From contig JAAXHL010000206.1 of assembly GCA_012270865.1 (NCBI GenBank), forward strand, positions 1 through 60,089: a stretch of DNA of 60,089 bases. The letters are read 5' to 3'. The notes below the pieces were generated by a model. It saw only the letters and a program-made list of their open reading frames with translations. It searched no databases and was not told the DNA's origin. This document shows positions 26,660 through 34,519 of this stretch, one piece after another. This stretch comes from Candidatus Poribacteria bacterium. Its GTDB lineage: Bacteria; Poribacteria; WGA-4E; WGA-3G. Position numbers and translations under genes: made by a program. Positions within the stretch are counted from its first letter, which is position 1, and every line of letters begins with the position of its first letter.

Positions 26660-28525
26660 TTAATTCGCGCGAGGGCTGGCATGGGCAGCGGATCTTTCAC
26701 GTGATGTCGGGATGCCTAATTCGTCTCGATATTTCTGAACCGTCCGTCTTGCTAAGATAACACCTTCGGCTTTCAAGGCGTTACTAATCGCCTGATCACT
26801 CAGTGGCTTGGTCGGTGTTTCGGTATTGACCATTTCTTGAATAAGGTTTTTCACCTGCTTAGCAGAAACCGCCTCACCTTGTGTCGTCGCTAATTCATTA
26901 CTAAAGAAGAATCGCAGTGGATACATCCCGTGTGGTGTTTGCACGTATTTGTTGCTCGTCACTCGGCTAACAGTTGATTCATGCACACCTACCTGTTCAG
27001 CGATGGCTTTCAGTGTTAAAGGTTTGATACTTTTAACGCCTTGCGTCAGAAAATCTGTCTGTACTTCAAAGATCGCTTCGGTGACGCGTGTAATCGTGCT
27101 GCCCCGTTGAACAAGGCTGTCGATCAAATTTAAGGCATCCCGATACCGTTTTTTTATCCATTCCTTCGTCTCAGCATCTAAGGTTTCTTGCTTATTTCGC
27201 ATCAGATTCAGGTAATATGGATTTATATGTAGCCGTGGAACGTAACCGTCTACAGACACGGCTTGACACTTACCGTTGAGAAATTGTATCTCTACGTCGG
27301 GTGTAATTCCATCCATACGCGACGCCTGCTTAACGAACTGCGATGTCGGGTCAGCGAAGTAGCGTCCAGGGTAAGGAGATAGCATTCCTATCCATTTGAT
27401 GACTGTATCAATAACTGCAATGTCAATTTTCAGGGCTTCTGCGAGGTAGTGCCATTTCTGGTTGAGAAAAGCGTCAAAATGGTTCTCAATGATCTCTTGG
27501 GCAACCGACTGTACAGACAGGTTCTCGTTGAAAAGATTCCGACATCCGACACCGTCTGAGTTTTCCAGTATCTCCGATATATTTTCTGGCTTCTGATTCC
27601 GAATCTGTATGAGCAGTGCTTCTCTGGTATCTCGGTATGCGATGCCTAAAGGTTCAAAATTGTCTTGTATTTGGCGAAGCACCGTTTCAACGAGTGCCGT
27701 TTCACAGCCAACAGTTTCAGCGATGTCTTCCAAAGTGAGTTGATAGAAATTCAAGGCAGGTTTACAACTATAAGGTGTCTGTTCGTATCTAATAGTATAC
27801 GTTTTGCCATTATCTGAGTCGTTAATATTCCATGCGCACTTTAGAATAGACCCACTTTCAGTTTCTGGTGAGGTGTGTTTTATATTTTTTTTTGAAATCG
27901 TAGCGCATTTCGAGAATTTGATCTGCCTATCGCCTGTTGCTGTTTGTAGACCTTTCAGGAGAGTCGTATGTAATTCTGCTGATAGTTTTTCTGCCTCAAC
28001 GGTTGTTAAAAATTCACACGGAATTTGAAACAGTTTGAGCTCTAATTTTCCATCCTCATTTAGATTTCCGAGAATATATTCAGCGATAATGCGTTCTGTG
28101 TTTGCGTTTATAATGTCGGAAGGGATGAGGGCTAACTGCTCAATAAGGTACTCGTGGAGCGAACGTTCGTATACTGTATCTGTAGGCATTTCATCAGCAT
28201 CTATATTTTTGGAATTCATACGCTCGCTCAATGATACACGGTCCTCAAAGGCAGTTTCCCAATCGATGTCAACAGATGCATCTTCCCGATCAATATCGGC
28301 TTCAGGTTCGTTCCATTCGAGGGCAGGGTCTAATTCTTCAGCAGGTGTTGTTAATTCGTCATCTTCGTTGAGTTCGAGTAATGGGTTCTGCTCAAGTTGT
28401 TGCTTAATGAAATGCGTTAGTTCTTGCAGCGGCATATTTAGCACTTTAAGTGCCTGCTGTAACCGTGGTGTAATTGATGTCTTCTGCGACAGTTGTGGTG
28501 CTTGGGTGAGTTGCGCTTTGTACAT
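26660..28525 (-). CDS. rpoN: RNA polymerase sigma-54 factor, with internal insertion
   Basis: 621 residues against the usual 450-500. Region I at the N-terminus is Gln/Leu-rich and is followed by an acidic region II (about 53-95). The core-binding domain starts normally (IIAEYILGNLNEDGKLEL, about 146-163) but resumes only at about 263 (LTLEDIAETVGCE), so about 100 extra residues are inserted there. The RpoN box ARRTVQKYRDELGIP lies near 592-606. It directs transcription from -24/-12 promoters with AAA+ activators; a candidate activator is at 56759-58198. It sits between lptB and hpf. Confidence 0.93.
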   Translation of the reverse strand: MYKAQLTQAPQLSQKTSITPRLQQALKVLNMPLQELTHFIKQQLEQNPLLELNEDDELTTPAEELDPALEWNEPEADIDREDASVDIDWETAFEDRVSLSERMNSKNIDADEMPTDTVYERSLHEYLIEQLALIPSDIINANTERIIAEYILGNLNEDGKLELKLFQIPCEFLTTVEAEKLSAELHTTLLKGLQTATGDRQIKFSKCATISKKNIKHTSPETESGSILKCAWNINDSDNGKTYTIRYEQTPYSCKPALNFYQLTLEDIAETVGCETALVETVLRQIQDNFEPLGIAYRDTREALLIQIRNQKPENISEILENSDGVGCRNLFNENLSVQSVAQEIIENHFDAFLNQKWHYLAEALKIDIAVIDTVIKWIGMLSPYPGRYFADPTSQFVKQASRMDGITPDVEIQFLNGKCQAVSVDGYVPRLHINPYYLNLMRNKQETLDAETKEWIKKRYRDALNLIDSLVQRGSTITRVTEAIFEVQTDFLTQGVKSIKPLTLKAIAEQVGVHESTVSRVTSNKYVQTPHGMYPLRFFFSNELATTQGEAVSAKQVKNLIQEMVNTETPTKPLSDQAISNALKAEGVILARRTVQKYRDELGIPTSRERSAAHASPRAN

Positions 28526-28547
28526 TTCATTAGTCTCCGTCGGTGTT

Positions 28548-29300
28548 TCAGGTGTGTTGCGACTCTACCCGATAGGAGAAATTTTGTCCGAAATAGAGGT
28601 CTCTCGCCATTTGGTTGTTCACGAGTTCTGTCGGTGTACCAGCGAGCGTAATTTTTCCGTCAACGATGATGTATGCCCGATCAACGATGTCAAGGGTTTC
28701 AGCGGCGTTGTGATCTGTGATGAGTACACCTAAATTTCGATCGCGTAAATGCGCTATGAGTTGCTTAATATCTGCGACGGCGATTGGGTCTATCCCAGAA
28801 AGCGGTTCATCAAGCAGGATAAAATCGGGGTCCGCTGCGAGTGCTCGTGCTATCTCGACTCGCCGACATTCACCGCCAGAGAGTGTATACGCCTTGCGCG
28901 ATAGTAGGTTTGTGATGCCGAGTTCGTCTGTCAGTTCACGGATACGCGGTTTGCGTTCCAATTTCCGGATACCTTTAGCCTCAAGGATCGCTTCAATATT
29001 CTGCTGAACTGTGAGTTTACGGAAAATTGATGTCTCTTGTGCCAGATAACCGATGCCGAGCCTTGCGCGTTTATACATCGGATAGGAGGTGATGTCCGTA
29101 TCGGCGTACGTAATCCTACCCGAATTCGGACGAATCAACCCGACTACCATGTAAAATGTTGTCGATTTGCCAGCACCGTTGGGTCCCAACAGTCCGACGA
29201 TTTCACCCTGTTGCACTGACAGGCTCACTTCGTTAACAACAATGGGTCCCTTGCGTGTATAACGTTTTACGAGTCCGTGTGCTTGTAATTCTTTTGCCAT
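28548..29300 (-). CDS. lptB: LPS export ABC transporter ATPase
   Basis: 250 residues. Walker A GLLGPNGAGKSTTFY, the family-typical IGYLAQE-SIFRKLTV segment, signature LSGGECRRVEIARAL and Walker B FILLDEPLSGIDP. LptB powers extraction of lipopolysaccharide from the inner membrane together with LptF, LptG and LptC. lptA and lptC lie immediately upstream and rpoN 22 bases downstream. lptF and lptG are not in this window. Confidence 0.95.
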   Translation of the reverse strand: MAKELQAHGLVKRYTRKGPIVVNEVSLSVQQGEIVGLLGPNGAGKSTTFYMVVGLIRPNSGRITYADTDITSYPMYKRARLGIGYLAQETSIFRKLTVQQNIEAILEAKGIRKLERKPRIRELTDELGITNLLSRKAYTLSGGECRRVEIARALAADPDFILLDEPLSGIDPIAVADIKQLIAHLRDRNLGVLITDHNAAETLDIVDRAYIIVDGKITLAGTPTELVNNQMARDLYFGQNFSYRVESQHT

Positions 29301-29313
29301 GATTTTTTTGAGA

Positions 29314-29413
29314 GTTATCGGTTATCAGTTTTCAGTTAATAAGTAAGAGGTTTGTGTTTAACACAGGAAATCCAGAGAACGCCTTCTTGTTCCTGACGAC
29401 TGAAAACCGTTCC
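29314..29413. repeat. Palindromic heptamer element between lptB and lptA
   Basis: The left arm is GTTATCGGTTATCAGTTTTC followed by AGTTAA; the right arm is CTGACGACTGAAAACCGT. The arms pair imperfectly around about 55 bases. Same family as the elements at 42957-43093 and 50043-50125. Confidence 0.55.
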
Positions 29414-29420
29414 TCATCTC

Positions 29421-30344
29421 TTAATCGTCCTCAGATTCTTCTGTTTCGGTGTTTGAATCTGCATCATCGGGGTTTTCAGTGTCTGTATCAGGCTCTTCTT
29501 CCGAATCCGCATCATCAGCGTTTTCAGTATCTGTATCAGGTTCTTCTTCTGCTTTTTCTTCTGCGTCCGCTTCAGCATTGCCAGTCTCAGTGTCTGTATC
29601 CGTTTGCGTCTGATCTTCTGTTTCCGCAGAAGCAGGTGCGGAGGTTTCTTCTTCGCCGGTCTCTGCAGCGTTTTCGGTGTCTTCGGTTCCTTCTGCAGTT
29701 ACCGGTGCCACTTGTGTAACGGTTACTTTGAATTTAACGCCACCTTCGCCAGTCTGTTTACCTGTCGTCCGATTAAAAGTGAAAAGCTTGGTTTCAAGTC
29801 TATCCTTGTTTTGTAAGACGACGACGTTCTCCTTGAGCGTAATGATGTTCGTCAGGTTGTTCATGATGGCGTGGTCACAGGTGGCAAAGATATCTTGATC
29901 TCGGATTTCGACGTTGCCCTCAGCAATAATTTCCGTTGTTGTGTTAGTTTCAGGGTCACTCTTCATGGTAATTTTATCAGCGTTAAGAAACCCGATTTCA
30001 ACACCTTGTTCGTCATACCGGACTGTCTTGGCTTCTCCGATAAGAATCGTTATGCCTTCCTTATCATATCTTTCCATTCTTATCGCGGTACCGGTGATTG
30101 TTTCTTTACCTATTTCTACTGGGGCTCCCGTATTTTCAGCAGGTGCATCCGCTTGCCCAGTGTTCTCTGTTGTTTGCGTTTCTGAGTTCTCAGTGGCTTC
30201 CGTTTCCTCCGCACTGAGCGTTAGAGAGGTAAGGCAGACAAAGAGTATAAGGCAACCGACGTACGCACAAAAATTACAAATTTTGCGGAGCTGAGTGCTA
30301 TGTTCACGTCTACTCTGGTTCAATTGTGGTTTTATGATATTCAT
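29421..30344 (-). CDS. lptA: LptA/OstA-like periplasmic LPS transport protein with acidic tail
   Basis: 307 residues, against about 185 in enterobacteria. The N-terminus has a signal peptide (hydrophobic YVGCLILFVCLTSLTLSA). The OstA domain occupies roughly 75-215 (ETNTTTEIIAEGNVEIRDQD and TCDHAIMNNLTNIITLKENV are typical). The last 90 or so residues are a low-complexity Asp/Glu/Thr tail with repeated EEPDTDTEN units. LptA bridges LPS across the periplasm. The start overlaps the end of lptC by 35 bases, and lptB follows. Confidence 0.85.
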   Translation of the reverse strand: MNIIKPQLNQSRREHSTQLRKICNFCAYVGCLILFVCLTSLTLSAEETEATENSETQTTENTGQADAPAENTGAPVEIGKETITGTAIRMERYDKEGITILIGEAKTVRYDEQGVEIGFLNADKITMKSDPETNTTTEIIAEGNVEIRDQDIFATCDHAIMNNLTNIITLKENVVVLQNKDRLETKLFTFNRTTGKQTGEGGVKFKVTVTQVAPVTAEGTEDTENAAETGEEETSAPASAETEDQTQTDTDTETGNAEADAEEKAEEEPDTDTENADDADSEEEPDTDTENPDDADSNTETEESEDD

Positions 30345-30984
30345 CTATTTTCTCATCTTTAGAATAAAGTGTGAATCGATTGTTTTTCATTTTGACGGTT
30401 TCAAGTGTCGGGTTGGCGAACATTTCTGTTCCGATCCAAGTAGAATCACCGCGTACGACTGTGGCTTCCTCTGGAGCATACAATCTGCCTGCAAGGTTCT
30501 GCCAATGGAGGATTTCAGTTAACAATTTACCTTTTTCGCTGACACCGACGACCTTTCCGGTGAGGTGCAGATTGTCTTTCTTACTGCCGTTGAGGAATTG
30601 TTTGCCTTTCTGACTGTTGATAGTCATAGAAACGACACCGTCCTCAAAAATCTGAACGGTCGGATTTTCTACTTCAATGTAACTCCCATGAAATGTTGAA
30701 GTATCGCCGACAAGCGTCCATTTGACGATACCGGCTTCAGTGTGTTGTGTGGAGAACCCGTCCAACTTCTGTTTTGGAACGGGTTCTACAGATTCATTCG
30801 GGGCACTCACGGGCGTTTCCGCGCTTCTACAACCTGTTATGCAGAGCAGTAGACACAAAGATAGTCCTATAGAGATGTAACTAATTCTGTGTCTTCCAGC
30901 GTCGATGCATCCATATCCATTGTGCCGGATATTCCCGGATGTAGGATTCAATGATTTGTGTGAATCGCTGTGTATTAATAACAA
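30310..30984 (-). CDS. lptC: LptC-like LPS export protein, probable lipoprotein
   Basis: 224 residues if started at the TTG at 30984, which overlaps the upstream acyltransferase by about 100 bases; the true start is probably later, just before a hydrophobic segment ending CLLLCITGC. ITGC looks like a lipobox, whereas LptC is normally a membrane-anchored bitopic protein. The remainder has the LptC/DUF1239 pattern: VKWTLVGDTSTF, then IFEDGVVSMTINSQKG and EMFANPTLETVK. Position between an lpxL-like gene and lptA supports the call. Confidence 0.8.
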   Translation of the reverse strand: MLLIHSDSHKSLNPTSGNIRHNGYGCIDAGRHRISYISIGLSLCLLLCITGCRSAETPVSAPNESVEPVPKQKLDGFSTQHTEAGIVKWTLVGDTSTFHGSYIEVENPTVQIFEDGVVSMTINSQKGKQFLNGSKKDNLHLTGKVVGVSEKGKLLTEILHWQNLAGRLYAPEEATVVRGDSTWIGTEMFANPTLETVKMKNNRFTLYSKDEKIDEYHKTTIEPE

Positions 30985-31753
30985 GGTCTTTCTCTTTCAC
31001 GTTTGTCCGTCTCAACACCAGAGGCGGTTCGATGATGGCTCGGTGTGAACCGTCGGGTTGACGGATAATAAACGACGGTAATATGGCTGCGCCTGTTTTC
31101 AAGGCGATAGCGACTGGACTATACGGCGTATAGGCACGTCTGCCAAAAAAATTGACGAAAACACCGCTCACAGTTGTGTCAACATCGGCGACGATGCCGA
31201 GCAACTCATTACGCTTGAGGCACCGAAGCGCGTGGCGTATTCCTGTGTCCCGGTCGATAGTAGCATATCCCGCTTTCTCTCGATAACGGGAAACCAAGGC
31301 GTTTAGACGAGGCGAACGCAGTTCACGGACAATAGGGGTCAACGGTGCAACTGTCGCAGAAATGCTGGCAGCGAGGAGTTCCCAATTTCCGAAATGTCCA
31401 GTTAAAATAATAGCACCTTTCCCTTGTGCCAATGCCCGCTCTATATGCTCAACGCCTTCAAGTTTAACATACCTCTGGATTTGCTGCTTATCCAGACGTG
31501 GAAACCGCATGAATTCTACGACGGTTTTGCCGAGGTTTTGGAAACACTGTTTGGCAATTGTTCTGACGCTCTGTTCATCTGAAAGCGATAGGCTACAACG
31601 GAGATGTTCGGATGCCAATTTCCGCTGCTGAGATGCGAGCCAAAACGCGAGTGTTCCCAACCATCCGCCGATAGCGAGACTCATCCGACGCGGCAGTCGA
31701 GATACGCAGCATCCAATCACTGTGGCAAGAAACGCATAGCACCGATCCTTCAT
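30881..31753 (-). CDS. LpxL/HtrB-like lipid A acyltransferase
   Basis: About 290 residues from the ATG at 31753; the frame is open to 31813, but that would run through the promoter. The HX4E active-site motif is HFGNWE, followed by PIVRELRSPRLN and the DVDTTVSGVFVNFFGR-type substrate block of lauroyl/myristoyl acyltransferases. It adds a secondary acyl chain to lipid A at the inner membrane. It heads the lpt gene run. The promoter at 31763-31791 lies so close that the transcript may be nearly leaderless. Confidence 0.87.
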   Translation of the reverse strand: MKDRCYAFLATVIGCCVSRLPRRMSLAIGGWLGTLAFWLASQQRKLASEHLRCSLSLSDEQSVRTIAKQCFQNLGKTVVEFMRFPRLDKQQIQRYVKLEGVEHIERALAQGKGAIILTGHFGNWELLAASISATVAPLTPIVRELRSPRLNALVSRYREKAGYATIDRDTGIRHALRCLKRNELLGIVADVDTTVSGVFVNFFGRRAYTPYSPVAIALKTGAAILPSFIIRQPDGSHRAIIEPPLVLRRTNVKEKDLVINTQRFTQIIESYIREYPAQWIWMHRRWKTQN

Positions 31754-31762
31754 TGTTACAAT

Positions 31763-31791
31763 AGTATACTCAATTTCTCGGAAAATTACAA
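31763..31791 (-). promoter_or_regulatory. Putative promoter of the acyltransferase/lpt run
   Basis: On the minus strand TTGTAA (31786-31791), a 17-base spacer and TATACT (31763-31768). The ATG at 31753 is only 9 bases past the -10 box, implying a leader of a few bases. Confidence 0.5.
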
Positions 31792-31933
31792 AGAAAAATA
31801 TAAAGCAACACAAATCCTACCAGATATACGTAGAATCTATTCTTTCGTTGCATTGACGGATGATTCCCTTTATTTTTTTGCTATCCTTACATGGATGACA
31901 CGGATTTTTGAGAAAAAAATATTTACGCACCCC

Positions 31934-31962
31934 TTGACTTCCAGCATAATTTGTGGTAGACT
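31934..31962 (+). promoter_or_regulatory. Putative promoter of the MATE gene
   Basis: TTGACT (31934-31939), a 17-base spacer and TAGACT (31957-31962). It lies over the GTG at 31953 and so favours the ATG at 31992 as the start of the MATE gene. Confidence 0.4.
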
Positions 31963-31991
31963 CTAAAACAGAAGCAGGAACGGACATCTCC

Positions 31992-33317
31992 ATGCATAAC
32001 CCCGAAAATATTAACAAGCAGATCTACCGACTCGCGCTGCCGAATGTCGTTAGCAATTTTTCTATCCCGCTCTTAGGGGCAGTGGATACCGCTCTAATGG
32101 GCAGACTGGAGTCCGAATCTTACCTCGGTGCTGTCGGTATCGGTGGCATTATCTTTAGTTTTATCTATTGGGGATTCGGGTTCCTCAGAATGACGACGAC
32201 GGGGTTGACAGCGCAAGCCTTCGGTGAAAAAGACCTCCGAGAGTGTGGACGTTTGCTACTCAGGGCAGTATGCATCGGTATCACTTCAACCGGACTGCTC
32301 TTTATTCTCCAGTGGCAATTGATTGATTTCAGTTTCCTGCTGATTGATGCCAGTCCGGACGTAGAACACCTCGCCCGCGTCTATTTCCATATCCGCATCT
32401 ATGCTGCCCCTGCGACACTCTGTCTCCACGCGTTTCACGGGGTCTTTTTAGGATTACAGAATGCACACTTTCCGATGGTTCTGACGGTTGTGGTGAATCT
32501 CATCAATGTGGTTCTGAATCTCGTATTTGTGAAACTGTTCGGGATGAATGTAGATGGGGTGGCTTTGGCGACTGTTATCGCACAATATATCGGGCTGTTC
32601 TTGGCAATTCTACTTTTTTGGCGACACTATTGCGGTCTCTTGACACCGTTGCGGATGCGCGAGGTTCTGGTGTTGTCAAAGCTGAAACGTTTTCTTAGCA
32701 TTAGTGGCGACATTTTCATCAGGACCTGTTGCCTCGTGTTTAGCCATGCCGTTTTCACAGCGAAGTCTGCCGCTTTGAGTGATACGATCCTTGCGATTAA
32801 CACGATTCTACTTCAGTTTGTCAATCTTTTATCTTATGCGATTGATGGACTCGCCTTTGCCGCCGAGAGTCTGATTGGTAAATACAAGGGAGCCAAGGAT
32901 ACCGTGAACCTGAAACGGACGATCCGCAAGACCTTTTTCTGGTCGTTCCTGTTTGGAACCGCGATTATGCTAATCTTCCTCTTGTTTGGGGGGCAGTTGT
33001 TACGTCTTTTCACGGATCAGAAACCGCTTATTGCACAAGCGAAACCGTATCTTATCTGGATAATCGTCGCGCCTGTCATAAACGTCGCCGCCTACATTTG
33101 GGACGGTATTTTTCTGGGTGCAACGGCTTCTAAAGCACTGCGGAATTCTGTCGTTCTGTCAACGGCACTTTATTTAACTACCGTCTACTTGCTGATGCCG
33201 TTTGGCAATCACGGATTATGGTGTGCGCTGACCGTCCTTCTGGTCGCTCGCGGCGTATCCCTGACGATATTGGCACCGCGATACCTGTTTAGGCAAGACA
33301 CGCCTGATTCCCGATAA
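31992..33317 (+). CDS. MATE-family multidrug/metabolite exporter
   Basis: About 441 residues from the ATG at 31992 (a GTG at 31953 is upstream of the likely transcription start). Twelve hydrophobic segments are visible. The DinF/NorM-type N-terminal part has LALPNVVSNFSIPLLGAVDT, followed by the MGRL and GFLRMTTTGLTAQAFG motifs. It is an inner-membrane antiporter driven by sodium or protons that expels cationic drugs or metabolites; the substrate is unknown. It is divergent from the lpt run. Confidence 0.88.
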   Translation: MHNPENINKQIYRLALPNVVSNFSIPLLGAVDTALMGRLESESYLGAVGIGGIIFSFIYWGFGFLRMTTTGLTAQAFGEKDLRECGRLLLRAVCIGITSTGLLFILQWQLIDFSFLLIDASPDVEHLARVYFHIRIYAAPATLCLHAFHGVFLGLQNAHFPMVLTVVVNLINVVLNLVFVKLFGMNVDGVALATVIAQYIGLFLAILLFWRHYCGLLTPLRMREVLVLSKLKRFLSISGDIFIRTCCLVFSHAVFTAKSAALSDTILAINTILLQFVNLLSYAIDGLAFAAESLIGKYKGAKDTVNLKRTIRKTFFWSFLFGTAIMLIFLLFGGQLLRLFTDQKPLIAQAKPYLIWIIVAPVINVAAYIWDGIFLGATASKALRNSVVLSTALYLTTVYLLMPFGNHGLWCALTVLLVARGVSLTILAPRYLFRQDTPDSR

Positions 33318-33345
33318 CCGATAATTAAATGCTTCTCTAAAAAAC

Positions 33346-33374
33346 TTGAAACCTATTACAATTTGTGCTAAATT
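33346..33374 (+). promoter_or_regulatory. Putative promoter upstream of the MITE-like element
   Basis: TTGAAA (33346-33351), a 17-base spacer and TAAATT (33369-33374). If real, the MITE-like element at 33391-33514 lies in the 5' leader of the epimerase gene. Confidence 0.35.
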
Positions 33375-33390
33375 TAAAAATATCATACGT

Positions 33391-33514
33391 AGGACTTACG
33401 CAATTTTGACCGGAACACTCGGTTTTAGAGGCAGATGCGGAAAAAACACAAGCATTTGGGACACAGGAGACCAACAGTTTCCTATGCTACAAAAAAGCAC
33501 GCTGCGTAAGTCCT
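33391..33514. mobile_element. MITE-like element, 124 bp, second copy
   Basis: It starts AGGACTTACGCA and ends TGCGTAAGTCCT, identical 12-bp termini to the copy at 348-466. Interior similarity is clearest in GGAAAA-CACA, CCAACAGTTTCCTATGCTAC and the run of A before the right end. ATACG occurs on both sides, offset by one base, and may be a short target duplication. No ORF inside. Confidence 0.75.
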
Positions 33515-33541
33515 GATACGCTATAAGGAGAACAATGTAAA

Positions 33542-34393
33542 ATGCCGAAATTTGGTGTCAATTTATTACTCTGGGCAGATAAATTTGATCGAGAAACCGC
33601 AGACCTAATCCCGACAGTCGCTGAAATGGGTTTTGATGGTGTCGAAATCCCTATCTTCGACCCAGATACGGTGGATATTCCATACACCCAAGCGTTACTG
33701 AAGGATACCGGTTTAGAAACCATCGGATGTAACATCATGGGTGGGGATAGGAACCCGATTGACGAGGATCCTGCTATTCGCGAGAATGCGAAAACCTATC
33801 TCAAGCGCACAGTCGAGATTATTGCGGAATTAGGGGCAGATACGCTCGTTGGACCGATGTACAGTGCCGTCGGTAAACTCGTTGGGCGCGGTAGGAACGA
33901 ACAGGAATGGGATTGGTGCGTGGAAGGCTTACAAGAGGTCGCTGAATTCAGCGGAAAACTCGGTGTCACCCTCGCGAGTGAACCGCTCAACCGATTTGAA
34001 ACCTATTTTGTTAATATCGCCGAAGATGCCGTTAAACTTTGTCAAGCAGTGGATAGTCCGTATTTTAAAGTACATCTGGATACATTCCACATGAACATAG
34101 AAGAAAAAGATCAAGCGGAAGCGATTATTAGCACTGGAGACTATTTGCATCATGTACACTGTTGTGAAAACGATCGCGGGACTCCCGGGACCGGACTTGT
34201 TGATTGGGAAGGCGTTTTTGGTGCGCTTGCTAAGGTGAACTACGACAGATGGCTCGTGATTGAATCGTTCACGCCAGCAGTGAAGGAGATCGCCGCTGCG
34301 ACGTGCATCTGGCGCGACATCGCACCGAGTGCCGAGAGTCTCGCGACAGACGGACTGGCGTTCCTGAAACAGAAAGCAGCCGAATACTTATAG
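33542..34393 (+). CDS. Sugar phosphate isomerase/epimerase (TIM barrel), tagatose-3-epimerase-like
   Basis: 283 residues. The AP-endonuclease-2/xylose-isomerase-like barrel begins PKFGVNLLLWADKF. Likely metal ligands are Glu in LASEPLNRFE, Asp and His in HLDTFHMN, and a later Glu in VIESFTP, the pattern of ketose 3-epimerases. It would epimerise a keto-sugar or inositol derivative. GGAG lies 11 bases before the ATG. A relative with lower similarity is at 59251-60039. Confidence 0.85.
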   Translation: MPKFGVNLLLWADKFDRETADLIPTVAEMGFDGVEIPIFDPDTVDIPYTQALLKDTGLETIGCNIMGGDRNPIDEDPAIRENAKTYLKRTVEIIAELGADTLVGPMYSAVGKLVGRGRNEQEWDWCVEGLQEVAEFSGKLGVTLASEPLNRFETYFVNIAEDAVKLCQAVDSPYFKVHLDTFHMNIEEKDQAEAIISTGDYLHHVHCCENDRGTPGTGLVDWEGVFGALAKVNYDRWLVIESFTPAVKEIAAATCIWRDIAPSAESLATDGLAFLKQKAAEYL

Positions 34394-34519
34394 TATCCGG
34401 TCGCTGTCGTCGTGCGGTTCTGGGACGGACTTGAAGAAATACCCCAGCCAAAATCCCATAGACGAAGTGCGTTATCGCATGTTTATGGGTATAACCACGC
34501 TAAGTATTGGAGGATTGAG

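Noticed and set aside
28035..28733. 232-codon Ser-rich plus-strand ORF
   Set aside because: It is a shadow of the acidic N-terminus of rpoN and the end of lptB.
29354..29719. 121-codon Leu/Gln-rich plus-strand ORF
   Set aside because: It is the antisense reading of the acidic repeat tail of LptA.
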